A DNA stretch of 64,000 nucleotides from Pseudomonas iranensis (GTDB lineage Bacteria; Pseudomonadota; Gammaproteobacteria; Pseudomonadales; Pseudomonadaceae). The notes under the pieces were generated by a model. That model worked only from the letters and a program-made list of their open reading frames with translations, did no database searches and was not told the origin of the DNA. Of this stretch, positions 43,923-52,555 are shown one piece after another (the stretch's first letter is position 1; each line of letters starts with the position of its first letter). Location of the stretch: contig NZ_CP077092.1 in assembly GCF_014268585.2 (NCBI RefSeq), positions 2,790,001-2,854,000 on the forward strand, given 5' to 3'. The position numbers were made by a program, and so were the translations under genes.

Positions 43923-44881
43923 CCTCTATTTTTGCTGTGACCGACAACGAAGACATCCTCGCCCTGCAACCGCGCCTGACGGCTGAAGACGCTGGCGTGC
44001 GGCGCATTGCCCTGATTGATCTGGCCGATCTGGAGGAACCGGATGGTTTGCTCTGGCTGGTTGATCGACTCCGGCAGGATCCCGCCGAGGACGTCCGCGC
44101 TGAAGCCGCACGATTGCTCGAAGCGTGGGAGGATGAGGCGGTCGTGCAAGCCTTGTGCGAAGCACTGACGGATCCGGCGCTCGCGGTGCAATCGGCGGCG
44201 GCGCAAAGTCTGAGCCTGCTCAAGACTGCGGCGGCGGGGCGGGTGATTCTGCCGTGGACCGCGCATGCCGAGGTCAGTGTGCGCATCGCCGCCTTTCGGG
44301 CGTTACGCGAATTGCGCTTCGCCGAGGCCGCGCCGGCTGCCGTCGCAGCGCTGGAGGACACCGATGCCAATGTCCGTCGCGAAGCGGTCGGTGTGCTCGG
44401 CTGGCTCAAACAGCTCGACGCGCTGCCAGCCCTGGCGCGCCTGGCCAGCGACGACCCGGACACCGAAGTGCGCCGCGCCGCGACGGGTGCGCTCGGTCTG
44501 GCCAGTGGCACCGAAGTATTGCCGGCGTTGCGCCAGGCTTTGCGCGACCCTGCCTGGCAAGTGCGCGAAGAAGCTGCGACCACGCTGGGCAAGGTTGGCC
44601 ACAGCGACGCCGGCCCGGCCTTGGTCGAAGCGCTGAGCGATGATTACTGGCAAGTGCGCCTGCGCGCCACTCGCAGCCTTGGCCGCTTGCGCTTCGTCCC
44701 GGCGCTGGAAGCATTGATCGACACCCTCGGCCACCGCATCAGCAATCTGCGCAAGGAAGCCGCGCTGACCCTCGGTGAATTGAACGATCGCGGCGCCGTG
44801 GCCGCGTTACAGGCGGCGCAGGACGACGGCGACCCGGAAGTGCGCAAAGCCGTGCGCATCGCTCTGAGTCAATTGCAATGA
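43919..44881 (+). CDS. HEAT-repeat protein (PBS lyase-like repeats)
   Basis: 320 residues made almost entirely of about ten HEAT-like repeats of about 31 residues. Examples are EDVRAEAARLLEAW, DTEVRRAATGALGLA, AWQVREEAATTLGKVG and YWQVRLRATRSLGRL. Such solenoids bind proteins or act in cofactor-lyase complexes. No signal peptide, so cytoplasmic. Both ends overlap neighbours as ATGA, so it is tightly coupled to the ABC ATPase and the DUF971 gene. A scaffold or maturation role for the flavoprotein system is possible (inference). Confidence 0.87.
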   Translation: MTSIFAVTDNEDILALQPRLTAEDAGVRRIALIDLADLEEPDGLLWLVDRLRQDPAEDVRAEAARLLEAWEDEAVVQALCEALTDPALAVQSAAAQSLSLLKTAAAGRVILPWTAHAEVSVRIAAFRALRELRFAEAAPAAVAALEDTDANVRREAVGVLGWLKQLDALPALARLASDDPDTEVRRAATGALGLASGTEVLPALRQALRDPAWQVREEAATTLGKVGHSDAGPALVEALSDDYWQVRLRATRSLGRLRFVPALEALIDTLGHRISNLRKEAALTLGELNDRGAVAALQAAQDDGDPEVRKAVRIALSQLQ

Positions 44882-45156
44882 ATCCGCTGGCGGTGGGCAA
44901 CTCGCAGAGTGCACGCACGTTGCGCCTGAGCTGGCCGGACGGGCGCGAATCGCTGCTCAAGCATGCCGATCTGCGCCGGCAGTGCCCGTGCTCGCAATGC
45001 CGCGCATTTCGCCTGCGCGGCGTCACGCCGCTGATTGATGATCGCGTGCGCCTGATCGAGGTCAATCCGCAGGGGTATGGCGTGCAACTGGTATTCAGCG
45101 ATGGCCATCAGCGCGGGATTTACCCGTGGGAGTACCTGGCGCAACTGGATTCCTGA
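44878..45156 (+). CDS. DUF971 protein (GBBH-like N-terminal fold)
   Basis: 92 residues: LRLSWPDGRESLLKHADLR, then the metal-binding Cys set QCPCSQCRAF, and GYGVQLVFSDGHQRGIYPW EYLAQL at the end. DUF971 matches the N-terminal domain of gamma-butyrobetaine hydroxylases and also occurs alone near Fe-S or ApbC/Mrp genes. It overlaps the HEAT gene by ATGA and closes the cluster. A role in metal or Fe-S handling is suggested by family context only. Confidence 0.88.
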   Translation: MNPLAVGNSQSARTLRLSWPDGRESLLKHADLRRQCPCSQCRAFRLRGVTPLIDDRVRLIEVNPQGYGVQLVFSDGHQRGIYPWEYLAQLDS

Positions 45157-45170
45157 CCTTATCCGATGTT

Positions 45171-45268
45171 CGTTCCCACTCTCCGCGTGGGAATGCAGTC
45201 CGTGACGCTCCGCGTCACTGGACGCGGAGCGTCCCTTGAGGCATTCCCACGCAGAGCGTGGGAACGAT
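45171..45268. repeat. GTTCCCACGC-type dispersed repeat
   Basis: GTTCCCACTCTCCGCGTGGG at 45172 is mirrored by GCATTCCCACGCAGAGCGTG ending in GGAAC at 45265. Inner CGTGACGCTCCGCGTCAC-like and GACGCGGAGCGTCC palindromes lie between them. This Pseudomonas repeat is often misannotated as small proteins (DUF1534 type). It fills the gap between the DUF971 gene and lexA2. Confidence 0.8.
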
Positions 45269-45339
45269 CAGATCGCAGCCTTCGGCAGCTCCTGCGTCGG
45301 CTTGCGCCGACTGGCGGTTCTTGTCAGGCATTTCCCACA

Positions 45340-45357
45340 GGAGTACAAATGTACTCC
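45340..45357. promoter_or_regulatory. LexA2 operator covering the lexA2 start codon
   Basis: GGAGTACAAATGTACTCC is a perfect 8-2-8 palindrome with a GTAC-N4-GTAC core, close to the GTAC-N4-GTGC box described for Pseudomonas putida LexA2. The AGGAG ribosome site, the spacer and ATG 45349 all lie within or touch it, so LexA2 binding would block its own operon. Confidence 0.8.
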
Positions 45358-45966
45358 ATGACGAACCTCACTCCCCGCCGTACCGCCATTCTGACCTTTA
45401 TCCGCGATCGCATCGCCGAACACGGTCAGTCTCCAAGCCTCGCTGAAATCAGCGAGGCTTTTGGTTTTGCCTCGCGCAGTGTGGCGCGCAAGCATGTACT
45501 GGCGCTCACCGAAGCCGGTTTCATTGAGGTCAATCCGCATCAGGCCCGGGGCATTCGCCTGCTCGGTCAGCCACCGCGTCCGGAATTGCTGGAGATCCCC
45601 GTACTTGGTCGTGTTGCCGCCGGCGCACCGATTGGCGCCGATGCCGATATCCATAACCGTTTGCTGCTCGACCCGGCGCTGTTCTCCCGCACCCCGGATT
45701 ACATGCTGCGGGTGCAGGGCGACTCGATGATCGAAGACGGCATTCTCGATGGCGATCTGGTCGGTGTGCGGCGCAATCCCGAGGCGCTGAACGGCCAGAT
45801 TGTCGTTGCGCGTCTGGACGGTGAAGTCACCATCAAACGCTTCGAACGGGTCGGGGATGAAGTGCGCCTGCTGCCGCGCAACCCGGCGTACAAGCCGATT
45901 GTCGTGCGTGATGATCAGGATCTGGCCATTGAAGGCGTGTTCTGTGGTCTGGTGAGGCAAGGCTGA
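45349..45966 (+). CDS. lexA2: LexA2, second LexA-type SOS repressor
   Basis: 205 residues. Winged HTH (about 8-70) with PSLAEISEAFGFASRSVARKH. Autocleavage site Ala91-Gly92 in GRVAAGAPIG, catalytic Ser126 in RVQGDSMIEDG and Lys163 in GEVTIKRFE are intact, so RecA-stimulated self-cleavage is expected. ATG 45349 has AGGAG five bases upstream; ATG 45358 is an alternative. Its stop overlaps the imuA start (TGATG). It represses the imuA-imuB-dnaE2 cassette until DNA damage. Confidence 0.93.
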   Translation: MYSMTNLTPRRTAILTFIRDRIAEHGQSPSLAEISEAFGFASRSVARKHVLALTEAGFIEVNPHQARGIRLLGQPPRPELLEIPVLGRVAAGAPIGADADIHNRLLLDPALFSRTPDYMLRVQGDSMIEDGILDGDLVGVRRNPEALNGQIVVARLDGEVTIKRFERVGDEVRLLPRNPAYKPIVVRDDQDLAIEGVFCGLVRQG

Positions 45967-46583
45967 TGGGCGCCGTCGTTGCGTTGGATACGCTGTTCAA
46001 TGGCGGCCAGGTCTGGCGCGGCCGGCCTGCGCCACCGGCGGCGAGTCCGCAGCCGACCGGGCATGCGGGACTGGACTCGGCTCTGCCCAGCGGCGGCTGG
46101 CCGGAAGCGGCATTGAGTGAAATTCTCTTGGCCGGCCCCGGTGTCGGCGAGTTGCAACTGGTCTGGCCAACCTTGGCGCGATTGTCCGCGGCGGGTGAGC
46201 GCATCGTTCTGGTGGCGCCGCCGTTCGTGCCGTACCCGCAGGCCTGGGCCAATGCCGGAGTCGATCTGCGCCAGTTGTCGGTGATTCAGGCCAGCGAACG
46301 CGATGCCTTGTGGGCGGCGGAGCAATGCCTGCGCTCGGGCAGTTGCGGCGCGGTGCTGTGCTGGCCGAACAAGGCCGATGACCGAGCCTTGCGGCGTTTG
46401 CAGGTAGCGGCGGAAACCGGCCAGACCCTGGCCTTTGCCTGGCGCCCGTTGAGCGAAGCGGTCAACCCGTCACCGGCAGCGTTACGGATTGCCATCGATG
46501 CCAAACCGGCGCAGCTACGCGTACTCAAATGCCGTGGCGGCCTGGCGCGTGCTACGCCGATTGCCTTTGCCGTGGGGCACTGA
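45966..46583 (+). CDS. imuA: ImuA, translesion synthesis-associated protein
   Basis: 205 residues, a RecA/SulA-like fold fragment: GLDSALPSGGWPEAALSEIL at about 35-54, GVGELQLVWPTLARLSAAG, and AVLCWPNKADDRALRRLQVAA. It is the first structural gene of the SOS mutagenesis cassette after lexA2, and acts with ImuB and DnaE2 in error-prone bypass. No intact Walker A is evident. ImuB starts 5 bp after its stop. Confidence 0.92.
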   Translation: MGAVVALDTLFNGGQVWRGRPAPPAASPQPTGHAGLDSALPSGGWPEAALSEILLAGPGVGELQLVWPTLARLSAAGERIVLVAPPFVPYPQAWANAGVDLRQLSVIQASERDALWAAEQCLRSGSCGAVLCWPNKADDRALRRLQVAAETGQTLAFAWRPLSEAVNPSPAALRIAIDAKPAQLRVLKCRGGLARATPIAFAVGH

Positions 46584-46588
46584 TTGTC

Positions 46589-48004
46589 ATGCGCTGGGTA
46601 TGTATCCTGTTTCCGCAATTGGCCCTCGACGCCGTACTGCGTCAGCGGCCCGACCCTGAAGAGCCGCTGGTCCTGCTCAGCGGCCCGGCCCAGCGGCGGG
46701 TGCTGCAAGCGGTAAATCCGGCGGCACGCAAACTCGGCCTGCGCCCCGGCATGTCGATGACCGCCGCGCAAGCCATGAGCAAAGGCTTTGCCACCGCCGA
46801 TTATGAGGTGGCCGAGGTCGAGCACTGGCAGCAGTTTCTCGCCGCATGGGCCTATCGTTTCAGCGCGCAAGTCAGCGTGCATTATCCGCGTACCGTGGTG
46901 TTCGAGATCGAATCCAGCCTCGGACTGTTCGGTACCTGGCCGCAATTCGAAGCACGCCTGCGTCAAGAACTGAAAGATCTGGGCTTTCGTCATCGCATCG
47001 TCGCCGCGCCGAACCCGGTGGCTGCGCGAGTGCTGGCCAATGCCTACGATGGCTTGGTGGTGCCGGACGGTGAGGCTTTGCAGCATCATCTCGGGCAATT
47101 GCCGGTCGACCGCGTCGGGCTGGAGCCGAATGTCGCCACGGCGTTGTCGCGCATGGGCCTGCGCAATCTCAGTCAGGTGCAAAGCCTGCCACGCCAGGCA
47201 CTGGCCCGGCGTTTCGAAGCGCAGATGCTCAAGCACCTCGACACGCTGTTCGGCGCACGCCCTCTGGCGCTGGCGTTCTATCTGCCGCCCGACCGTTTCG
47301 ATATCCGCATCGAACTGAATTTCGACGTGCAATCCCATCAAGCCTTGCTGTTCCCGTTACGGCGCTTGACCGGCGACCTGTCGGCGTTCCTCTGCGGGCG
47401 CGACAGTGGCGTGCAGCGTTTCGATTTGCTTCTGGAACACGCCGGGCTGCCGGACACAGTGATCAAGGTCGGCCTGCTCAGCGCCGAGCGTGACGCGGCG
47501 ATGCTCTTCGAACTGGCCCGTGGCCGGCTGGAGCAAGTCCAGGTCGAAGCACCGGTGCGTGGTTTTCGCTTGCGCGCCGAAGACCTGCCGAGTTTCGTTC
47601 CGCAGTATCAGGAGCTGTTCGACGACCGCCCGCAGCAGACCTTGCCCTGGGAGCAATTGCGCGAACGTCTGCGCGCACGGCTGGGTGATGACGCGGTGCA
47701 GGGGCTGCGCTTTCAGGCCGATCATCGCCCTGAGTGCGCGTGGCAGAACGCTGCCGATAAACACCTTTGCACGGGGTTGCCCAGCGTGCAGCGTCCGGGC
47801 TGGCTGCTCAACGAACCGCAAAGCGTGCCGGAAGGTTCGGCGCGGATTCTCATGGGGCCGGAGCGCATCGAATCCGGTTGGTGGGACGGTGGCGACGTGC
47901 GGCGTGATTACTACCTGATCCAGAACCGCGCCGGTCAGCAGGGCTGGGCCTGGCGGGCGGTGGGTGAGGGCGGTCCGCTGTGGCTGCAGGGCTGGTTCGC
48001 ATGA
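46589..48004 (+). CDS. imuB: ImuB, Y-family polymerase-like accessory protein
   Basis: 471 residues. It has the Y-family layout but the catalytic carboxylates are missing: the N-terminus reads [17 protein letters not shown] instead of the usual FxxDxDxFYAxVE, and the second acidic motif is [11 protein letters not shown]. This is normal for ImuB, which recruits DnaE2 to the beta clamp rather than polymerising. ATG 46589 follows imuA by 5 bp; its stop overlaps the dnaE2 start (ATGA). Confidence 0.93.
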   Translation: MRWVCILFPQLALDAVLRQRPDPEEPLVLLSGPAQRRVLQAVNPAARKLGLRPGMSMTAAQAMSKGFATADYEVAEVEHWQQFLAAWAYRFSAQVSVHYPRTVVFEIESSLGLFGTWPQFEARLRQELKDLGFRHRIVAAPNPVAARVLANAYDGLVVPDGEALQHHLGQLPVDRVGLEPNVATALSRMGLRNLSQVQSLPRQALARRFEAQMLKHLDTLFGARPLALAFYLPPDRFDIRIELNFDVQSHQALLFPLRRLTGDLSAFLCGRDSGVQRFDLLLEHAGLPDTVIKVGLLSAERDAAMLFELARGRLEQVQVEAPVRGFRLRAEDLPSFVPQYQELFDDRPQQTLPWEQLRERLRARLGDDAVQGLRFQADHRPECAWQNAADKHLCTGLPSVQRPGWLLNEPQSVPEGSARILMGPERIESGWWDGGDVRRDYYLIQNRAGQQGWAWRAVGEGGPLWLQGWFA

Positions 48005-51000
48005 GTGCCGATTACGTCGAACTGCATTGCCTGTCGAACTTCAGTTTCCAGCGCGGAGCCTCGAGCGCGCTGGAACTGTTTCAGCGGGCGAAAAAGCACG
48101 GCTATCAGGCGCTGGCGATCACCGACGAATGTACCCTGGCCGGCATTGTTCGTGCGTGGCAAGCGGCGAAGTCCGTCGAGTTGCCGTTGATCATCGGCAG
48201 CGAGATACGCATCGACAACGGCCCGAAACTGGTGCTGCTGGTGGAAAACCTTGCCGGTTATCAGGCCCTGTGCGGCTTGATCACCCAGGCCCGGCGGCGT
48301 ACGCAGAAAGGCCAGTATCGGGTGCTGCGCGAAGACTTCGCCGAAGCGCTGCCGGGTTTGCTGGTGTTGTGGGTGCCGGATTCAGTGGATGACCGGGAAG
48401 AAGGGCGATGGCTGAAACAAACCTTCGGCGACCGCGTGTGGCTCACGGTGCAACTTCATCGCGGGCAGAACGATCAACAGCGGCTCGCGGCATTGTTGGC
48501 TCTGGCGGCAGAGTGGCAGATTCCAGCCGTGGCCAGCGGCGATGTGCACATGCACGCCCGGGGGCGCCGTGCCTTGCAGGACACCATGACTGCAATCCGT
48601 CATCACGTGCCGGTGGCAGAAGCAGGTTTGCGCCTGCATCCCAATGGCGAGCGGCATTTGCGCTGCCTCGATGAGCTGCGCGCCCTGTATCCGCCGGACT
48701 TGCTCGAAGCGTCGCTAAAACTGGCCAGACGCTGCATCTTCGATCTGAGCGAGCTGCGCTATCAGTACCCGAAAGAGCTGGTGCCCGAGGGCCACAGTGC
48801 CAGTTCCTGGTTGCGCCATCTGACCGAGGAGGGCATTGCCTGGCGCTGGCCGCAAGGGCCTCAGGCCAAGGTGCTCAAGCAGATCGACGACGAACTGCAA
48901 TTGATCGCCGAACTCGGCTACGAAAGCTACTTCCTCACCGTGCACGACGTGGTGCGCTTTGCCCGCGAGCAGAAAATCCTCTGTCAGGGCCGTGGTTCGG
49001 CAGCCAACTCGGCGGTGTGTTATGCCTTGGGTATTACCGAAATCGACCCGGAGCGCACCACGCTTTTGTTCGAACGTTTCATGTCCAAAGAGCGCAACGA
49101 GCCGCCGGACATCGATGTCGATTTCGAGCACGAGCGCCGCGAAGAAGTCCTGCAATACGTGTTCAACCGTTACGGCCGGCGACGTGCGGCGCTGACGGCG
49201 GTGGTCAGCACCTATCACGCCACCGGTGCCGTGCGCGATGTGGCCAAGGCCCTCGGCCTGCCGCCGGATCAGATCAACGCGCTGGCCGACTGCTGCGGGC
49301 GCTGGAGCGATGAAACGCCGCCGCTGGAACGTTTGCGTGAAGGCGGCTTCGACCCGGATAGTCCGGTGCTGCGCCGGGTGCTGAGCCTGACCGGGCAACT
49401 GATCGGCTTCCCCCGGCATCTGTCGCAGCATCCCGGCGGTTTTGTGATCTCCGAGCAGCCGCTGGACACCTTGGTGCCGGTCGAAAACGCGGCAATGGCC
49501 GACCGCACCATCATTCAGTGGGACAAGGACGACCTCGATGCGGTCGGCCTGCTCAAGGTGGATATCCTCGCCTTAGGCATGCTCAGTGCGATTCGCCGCT
49601 GCTTCGACCTGCTGCGCCGGCATCGTGATCTGAACCTGACGCTCGCGACGATCCCCGCCGAAGACAAACCGACCTACGAAATGATCAGCCGCGCCGATAC
49701 CGTCGGCGTGTTCCAGATCGAGTCGCGGGCGCAGATGTCGATGCTGCCGCGCCTGAAGCCTAAGACCTTCTACGATCTGGTGATTGAAGTGGCGATCGTC
49801 CGGCCCGGGCCGATTCAGGGCGGCATGGTTCATCCGTATCTGCGCCGACGTAATAACGAAGAGGCGGAAACCTATCCATCGCCGGCGCTCGAAGTCGTAC
49901 TCAAAAGAACCCTGGGCGTGCCGTTGTTCCAGGAACAGGTCATGCAGATCGCCATCGTCGCTGCCGACTATAGCCCCGGCGAGGCCGATCAGTTGCGCCG
50001 CTCGATGGCGGCGTGGAAGCGCCATGGCGGACTGGAGCCGCACAAGGAGCGCCTCGCCGCCGGCATGAAAAAGAACGGCTACACACAGGAATTCGCTGCG
50101 CAGATCTTCGAGCAGATCAAGGGCTTCGGCAGTTACGGCTTCCCCGAATCCCACGCCGCCAGTTTCGCCTTGCTGACCTACGCCAGTTGCTGGCTCAAGT
50201 GTCACGAGCCAGCGGCCTTCGCCTGTGCACTGATCAACAGTTGGCCGATGGGCTTTTACAGCCCGGACCAGATTCTGCAGGACGCGCGGCGGCACCAATT
50301 GCAGATCCGTCCGGTGGACGTGCGCGCCAGTGACTGGGATTGCAGCCTCGAGCCGCTGAGTGCCGGGCAACCGGCTATTCGCATGGGCCTGCGCATGATC
50401 AAGGGGTTTCGCGAAGAAGATGCCCGGCGCATCGAAGCCGCGCGCCGCCACGGGGCCTTTGCCGATGTCGCTGACCTGGGTGAGCGCGCCGCCCTCGACA
50501 GTCGTGCGCAGGCCTTGCTGGCAGACTCCGGCGCCTTGCGCGGTCTGGCCGGGCATCGCCATCGTGCGCGTTGGGAAGTGGCTGGGGTGCAGAAACAACT
50601 CGGCCTGTTCGCCGGTCTGCCCAACGAGGAAGAAGTCAAAATCGTCTTGCCTAAACCCAGCGTTGGCGAAGACCTGCATGCTGATTACGCCACGGTGGGG
50701 ACGACGCTGGGGCCGCACCCGTTGGCATTGCTGCGTGGCGAGTTGCAGGCCCGGCGCTGCCGCAGCTCGCGGGAATTGATGGATATCGAACATGGCCGGC
50801 CGGTCAGCGTGGCCGGTCTGGTCACGGGCCGACAGCGACCCGGTACGGCCAGCGGCGTGACGTTCGTGACCCTGGAAGACGAGTTCGGCAACGTCAACGT
50901 GGTGGTCTGGCGTGACCTGGCCGAGCGTCAGCGCCAAGTGCTGGTGGGGTCGCAATTGCTCAAGGTCGACGGCCGCTGGGAACGCGAAGGCGATGTGCGC

Positions 51001-51078
51001 CACCTGATCGCCGGGCGCATGAGCGACCTGAGCCCGCTGCTCAACGGCATTCATGTGCAAAGCCGCGATTTCCACTGA
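48001..51078 (+). CDS. dnaE2: DnaE2 (ImuC), error-prone C-family DNA polymerase
   Basis: 1025 residues, shorter than replicative DnaE. An N-terminal PHP domain starts [28 protein letters not shown] is next. The polymerase core has [20 protein letters not shown] and the catalytic aspartates in [15 protein letters not shown]. HhH and OB-fold parts ([33 protein letters not shown]) end the protein. It carries out damage-induced mutagenic bypass with ImuA and ImuB. ATG 48001 overlaps the imuB stop. An array of four REPINs follows. Confidence 0.95.
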   Translation: MSADYVELHCLSNFSFQRGASSALELFQRAKKHGYQALAITDECTLAGIVRAWQAAKSVELPLIIGSEIRIDNGPKLVLLVENLAGYQALCGLITQARRRTQKGQYRVLREDFAEALPGLLVLWVPDSVDDREEGRWLKQTFGDRVWLTVQLHRGQNDQQRLAALLALAAEWQIPAVASGDVHMHARGRRALQDTMTAIRHHVPVAEAGLRLHPNGERHLRCLDELRALYPPDLLEASLKLARRCIFDLSELRYQYPKELVPEGHSASSWLRHLTEEGIAWRWPQGPQAKVLKQIDDELQLIAELGYESYFLTVHDVVRFAREQKILCQGRGSAANSAVCYALGITEIDPERTTLLFERFMSKERNEPPDIDVDFEHERREEVLQYVFNRYGRRRAALTAVVSTYHATGAVRDVAKALGLPPDQINALADCCGRWSDETPPLERLREGGFDPDSPVLRRVLSLTGQLIGFPRHLSQHPGGFVISEQPLDTLVPVENAAMADRTIIQWDKDDLDAVGLLKVDILALGMLSAIRRCFDLLRRHRDLNLTLATIPAEDKPTYEMISRADTVGVFQIESRAQMSMLPRLKPKTFYDLVIEVAIVRPGPIQGGMVHPYLRRRNNEEAETYPSPALEVVLKRTLGVPLFQEQVMQIAIVAADYSPGEADQLRRSMAAWKRHGGLEPHKERLAAGMKKNGYTQEFAAQIFEQIKGFGSYGFPESHAASFALLTYASCWLKCHEPAAFACALINSWPMGFYSPDQILQDARRHQLQIRPVDVRASDWDCSLEPLSAGQPAIRMGLRMIKGFREEDARRIEAARRHGAFADVADLGERAALDSRAQALLADSGALRGLAGHRHRARWEVAGVQKQLGLFAGLPNEEEVKIVLPKPSVGEDLHADYATVGTTLGPHPLALLRGELQARRCRSSRELMDIEHGRPVSVAGLVTGRQRPGTASGVTFVTLEDEFGNVNVVVWRDLAERQRQVLVGSQLLKVDGRWEREGDVRHLIAGRMSDLSPLLNGIHVQSRDFH

Positions 51079-51083
51079 CCCTT

Positions 51084-51576
51084 GTGGGAGCGAGCCTGCT
51101 CGCGAAAGCGCAGTGTCAGGCGATGACGATGTTGACTGTGCCGGCGCCTTCGCGAGCAGGCTCGCTCCCACAGGGATTTTGGTTGCGATGAAGATTGTCG
51201 ATCTGCCCCGTATCAGTGTGGGAGCGAGCCTGCTCGCGAAAGCGCAGTGTCAGGCGATGACGATGTTGAATGTGCCGCCGCCTTCGCGAGCAGGCTCGCT
51301 CCCACAGGGATTTGGGTTGCGATGAAGATGGTCGATCTGCCCCGTATCAGTGTGGGAGCGAGCCTGCTCGCGAAAGCGCAGTGTCAGGCGATGAAGATGT
51401 TGAATGTGCCGCCGCCTTCGCGAGCAGGCTCGCTCCCACAGGGAATTGGGTTGCGACAAAGATTGCTGATCTGCCCCGGACCATTGTGGGAGCGAGCCTG
51501 CTCGCGAAAGCGCAGTGTCAGGCGATGACGATGTTGAATGTGCCGCCGCCTTCGCGAGCAGGCTCGCTCCCACAGG
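51084..51576. repeat. tandem array of four REPINs, exact 134-bp period
   Basis: GTGGGAGCGAGCCTGCTCGC begins at 51084, 51218, 51352 and 51486, each exactly 134 bp apart. Each is followed about 50 bp later by its inverse. The linkers (GATGAAGATTGTCGATCTGC-like) are also repeated, so the whole 134-bp unit was amplified. The rest of 51079-51730 holds no gene. Confidence 0.92.
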
Positions 51577-51730
51577 TTTTGGCTGTTTATCCAAAATCGA
51601 GATAAATCAAAAGGCTGCACCTTTGGCCCGAAGGCAGATATTCTGCGCTTCACACTGGTACGGGAACCCGATCAATCTCCATGGCCAGCCACTGCCAGGA
51701 TGAATTGCCCGACGCCAAAGGAGTGTTCGA

Positions 51731-52420
51731 ATGAGCGAAAAGAAGCTGGAAACCACGGTCGATCGCGTCTACCAAGGGGTTTATGCGGCGATCAGCAAGC
51801 GTTCGTTGCGCCCGGGCATGAAGCTGGGCGAGGCCTCGCTGGCCGAGCTGTTCAATGTCAGTCGCACTTCGGTGCGGGCTGCGCTCAAGCAATTGGAGGC
51901 CGATGGTCTGGTCACCACCGAGCCCAACAAAGGCGCATCGGTGTCGCTGCCCAGTGACGCAGAGCTGCGTTCCTTGTTCGAAACCCGGCGGCTGATCGAG
52001 ATCGGCATCGTCACCGAACTGTGCCGGCGTAAAGACAGCGTTGCCATGCAGGATCTGCGTGAGCACTTGTTACTGGAAGATGCCGCGCATGCTGCCGGCG
52101 ACCATGAACGACTGATCCATCTGCTCGGCGAGTTCCACCTCAAACTGGCGCGCAGCCTGAACAATCCGGTACTGCTCGACTGGTTCCAGAAGCTGATCTC
52201 CCGGGCCTCGCTGTATGCCGCCGCGCTCGATGATGACAGTCATCAAGCCTGCCGCGACGATGAACACCTGCGTTTGCTCGAGTACATCGAAGCCGGCAAT
52301 CAGAGCGCCGCAATCGAACTGACCTGCACGCACCTCAACGGAATCGAGAAAGCGATCCTCGACGTCGCGGCAAAAATGAAAACCGGCTATCACCCACTCA
52401 AACACTTGATTGGCGTCTGA
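51731..52420 (+). CDS. GntR-family regulator with FCD domain
   Basis: 229 residues. The N-terminal winged helix has VYAAISKRSLRPGMKLGEAS and LAELFNVSRTSVRAALKQLE. The all-helical FCD domain (about 80-215) carries the His/Asp set expected for metal and ligand binding (LGEFHLKLARSLNN, SHQACRDDEHLRLLEYI, CTHLNGIEKAI). No catabolic operon is adjacent, so its targets are unknown. ATG 51731 follows GAGTGTTCGA with weak ribosome-site match. Confidence 0.9.
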   Translation: MSEKKLETTVDRVYQGVYAAISKRSLRPGMKLGEASLAELFNVSRTSVRAALKQLEADGLVTTEPNKGASVSLPSDAELRSLFETRRLIEIGIVTELCRRKDSVAMQDLREHLLLEDAAHAAGDHERLIHLLGEFHLKLARSLNNPVLLDWFQKLISRASLYAAALDDDSHQACRDDEHLRLLEYIEAGNQSAAIELTCTHLNGIEKAILDVAAKMKTGYHPLKHLIGV

Positions 52421-52555
52421 ATGGCTCTGCGTCGCAAATCAGCTATACCTGCGATGAAACCAATGCGTTTCCACAGCCTCGAAACACACGGGCGTCGCGT
52501 CGTTGCAGCGTTGCGATAGATCGGAAAACCGCAAAAAAGGACACTGAGTCAGGCG

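Noticed and set aside
45166..45348. N-terminal extension of LexA2 or a small protein over the GTTCCCACGC repeat
   Set aside because: The region is a known type of dispersed palindromic repeat, and a strong ribosome site plus operator place the lexA2 start at 45349.
51084..51576. CRISPR array
   Set aside because: The repeat unit is 134 bp, internally palindromic, its linkers are also repeated rather than unique, and no cas genes are present.
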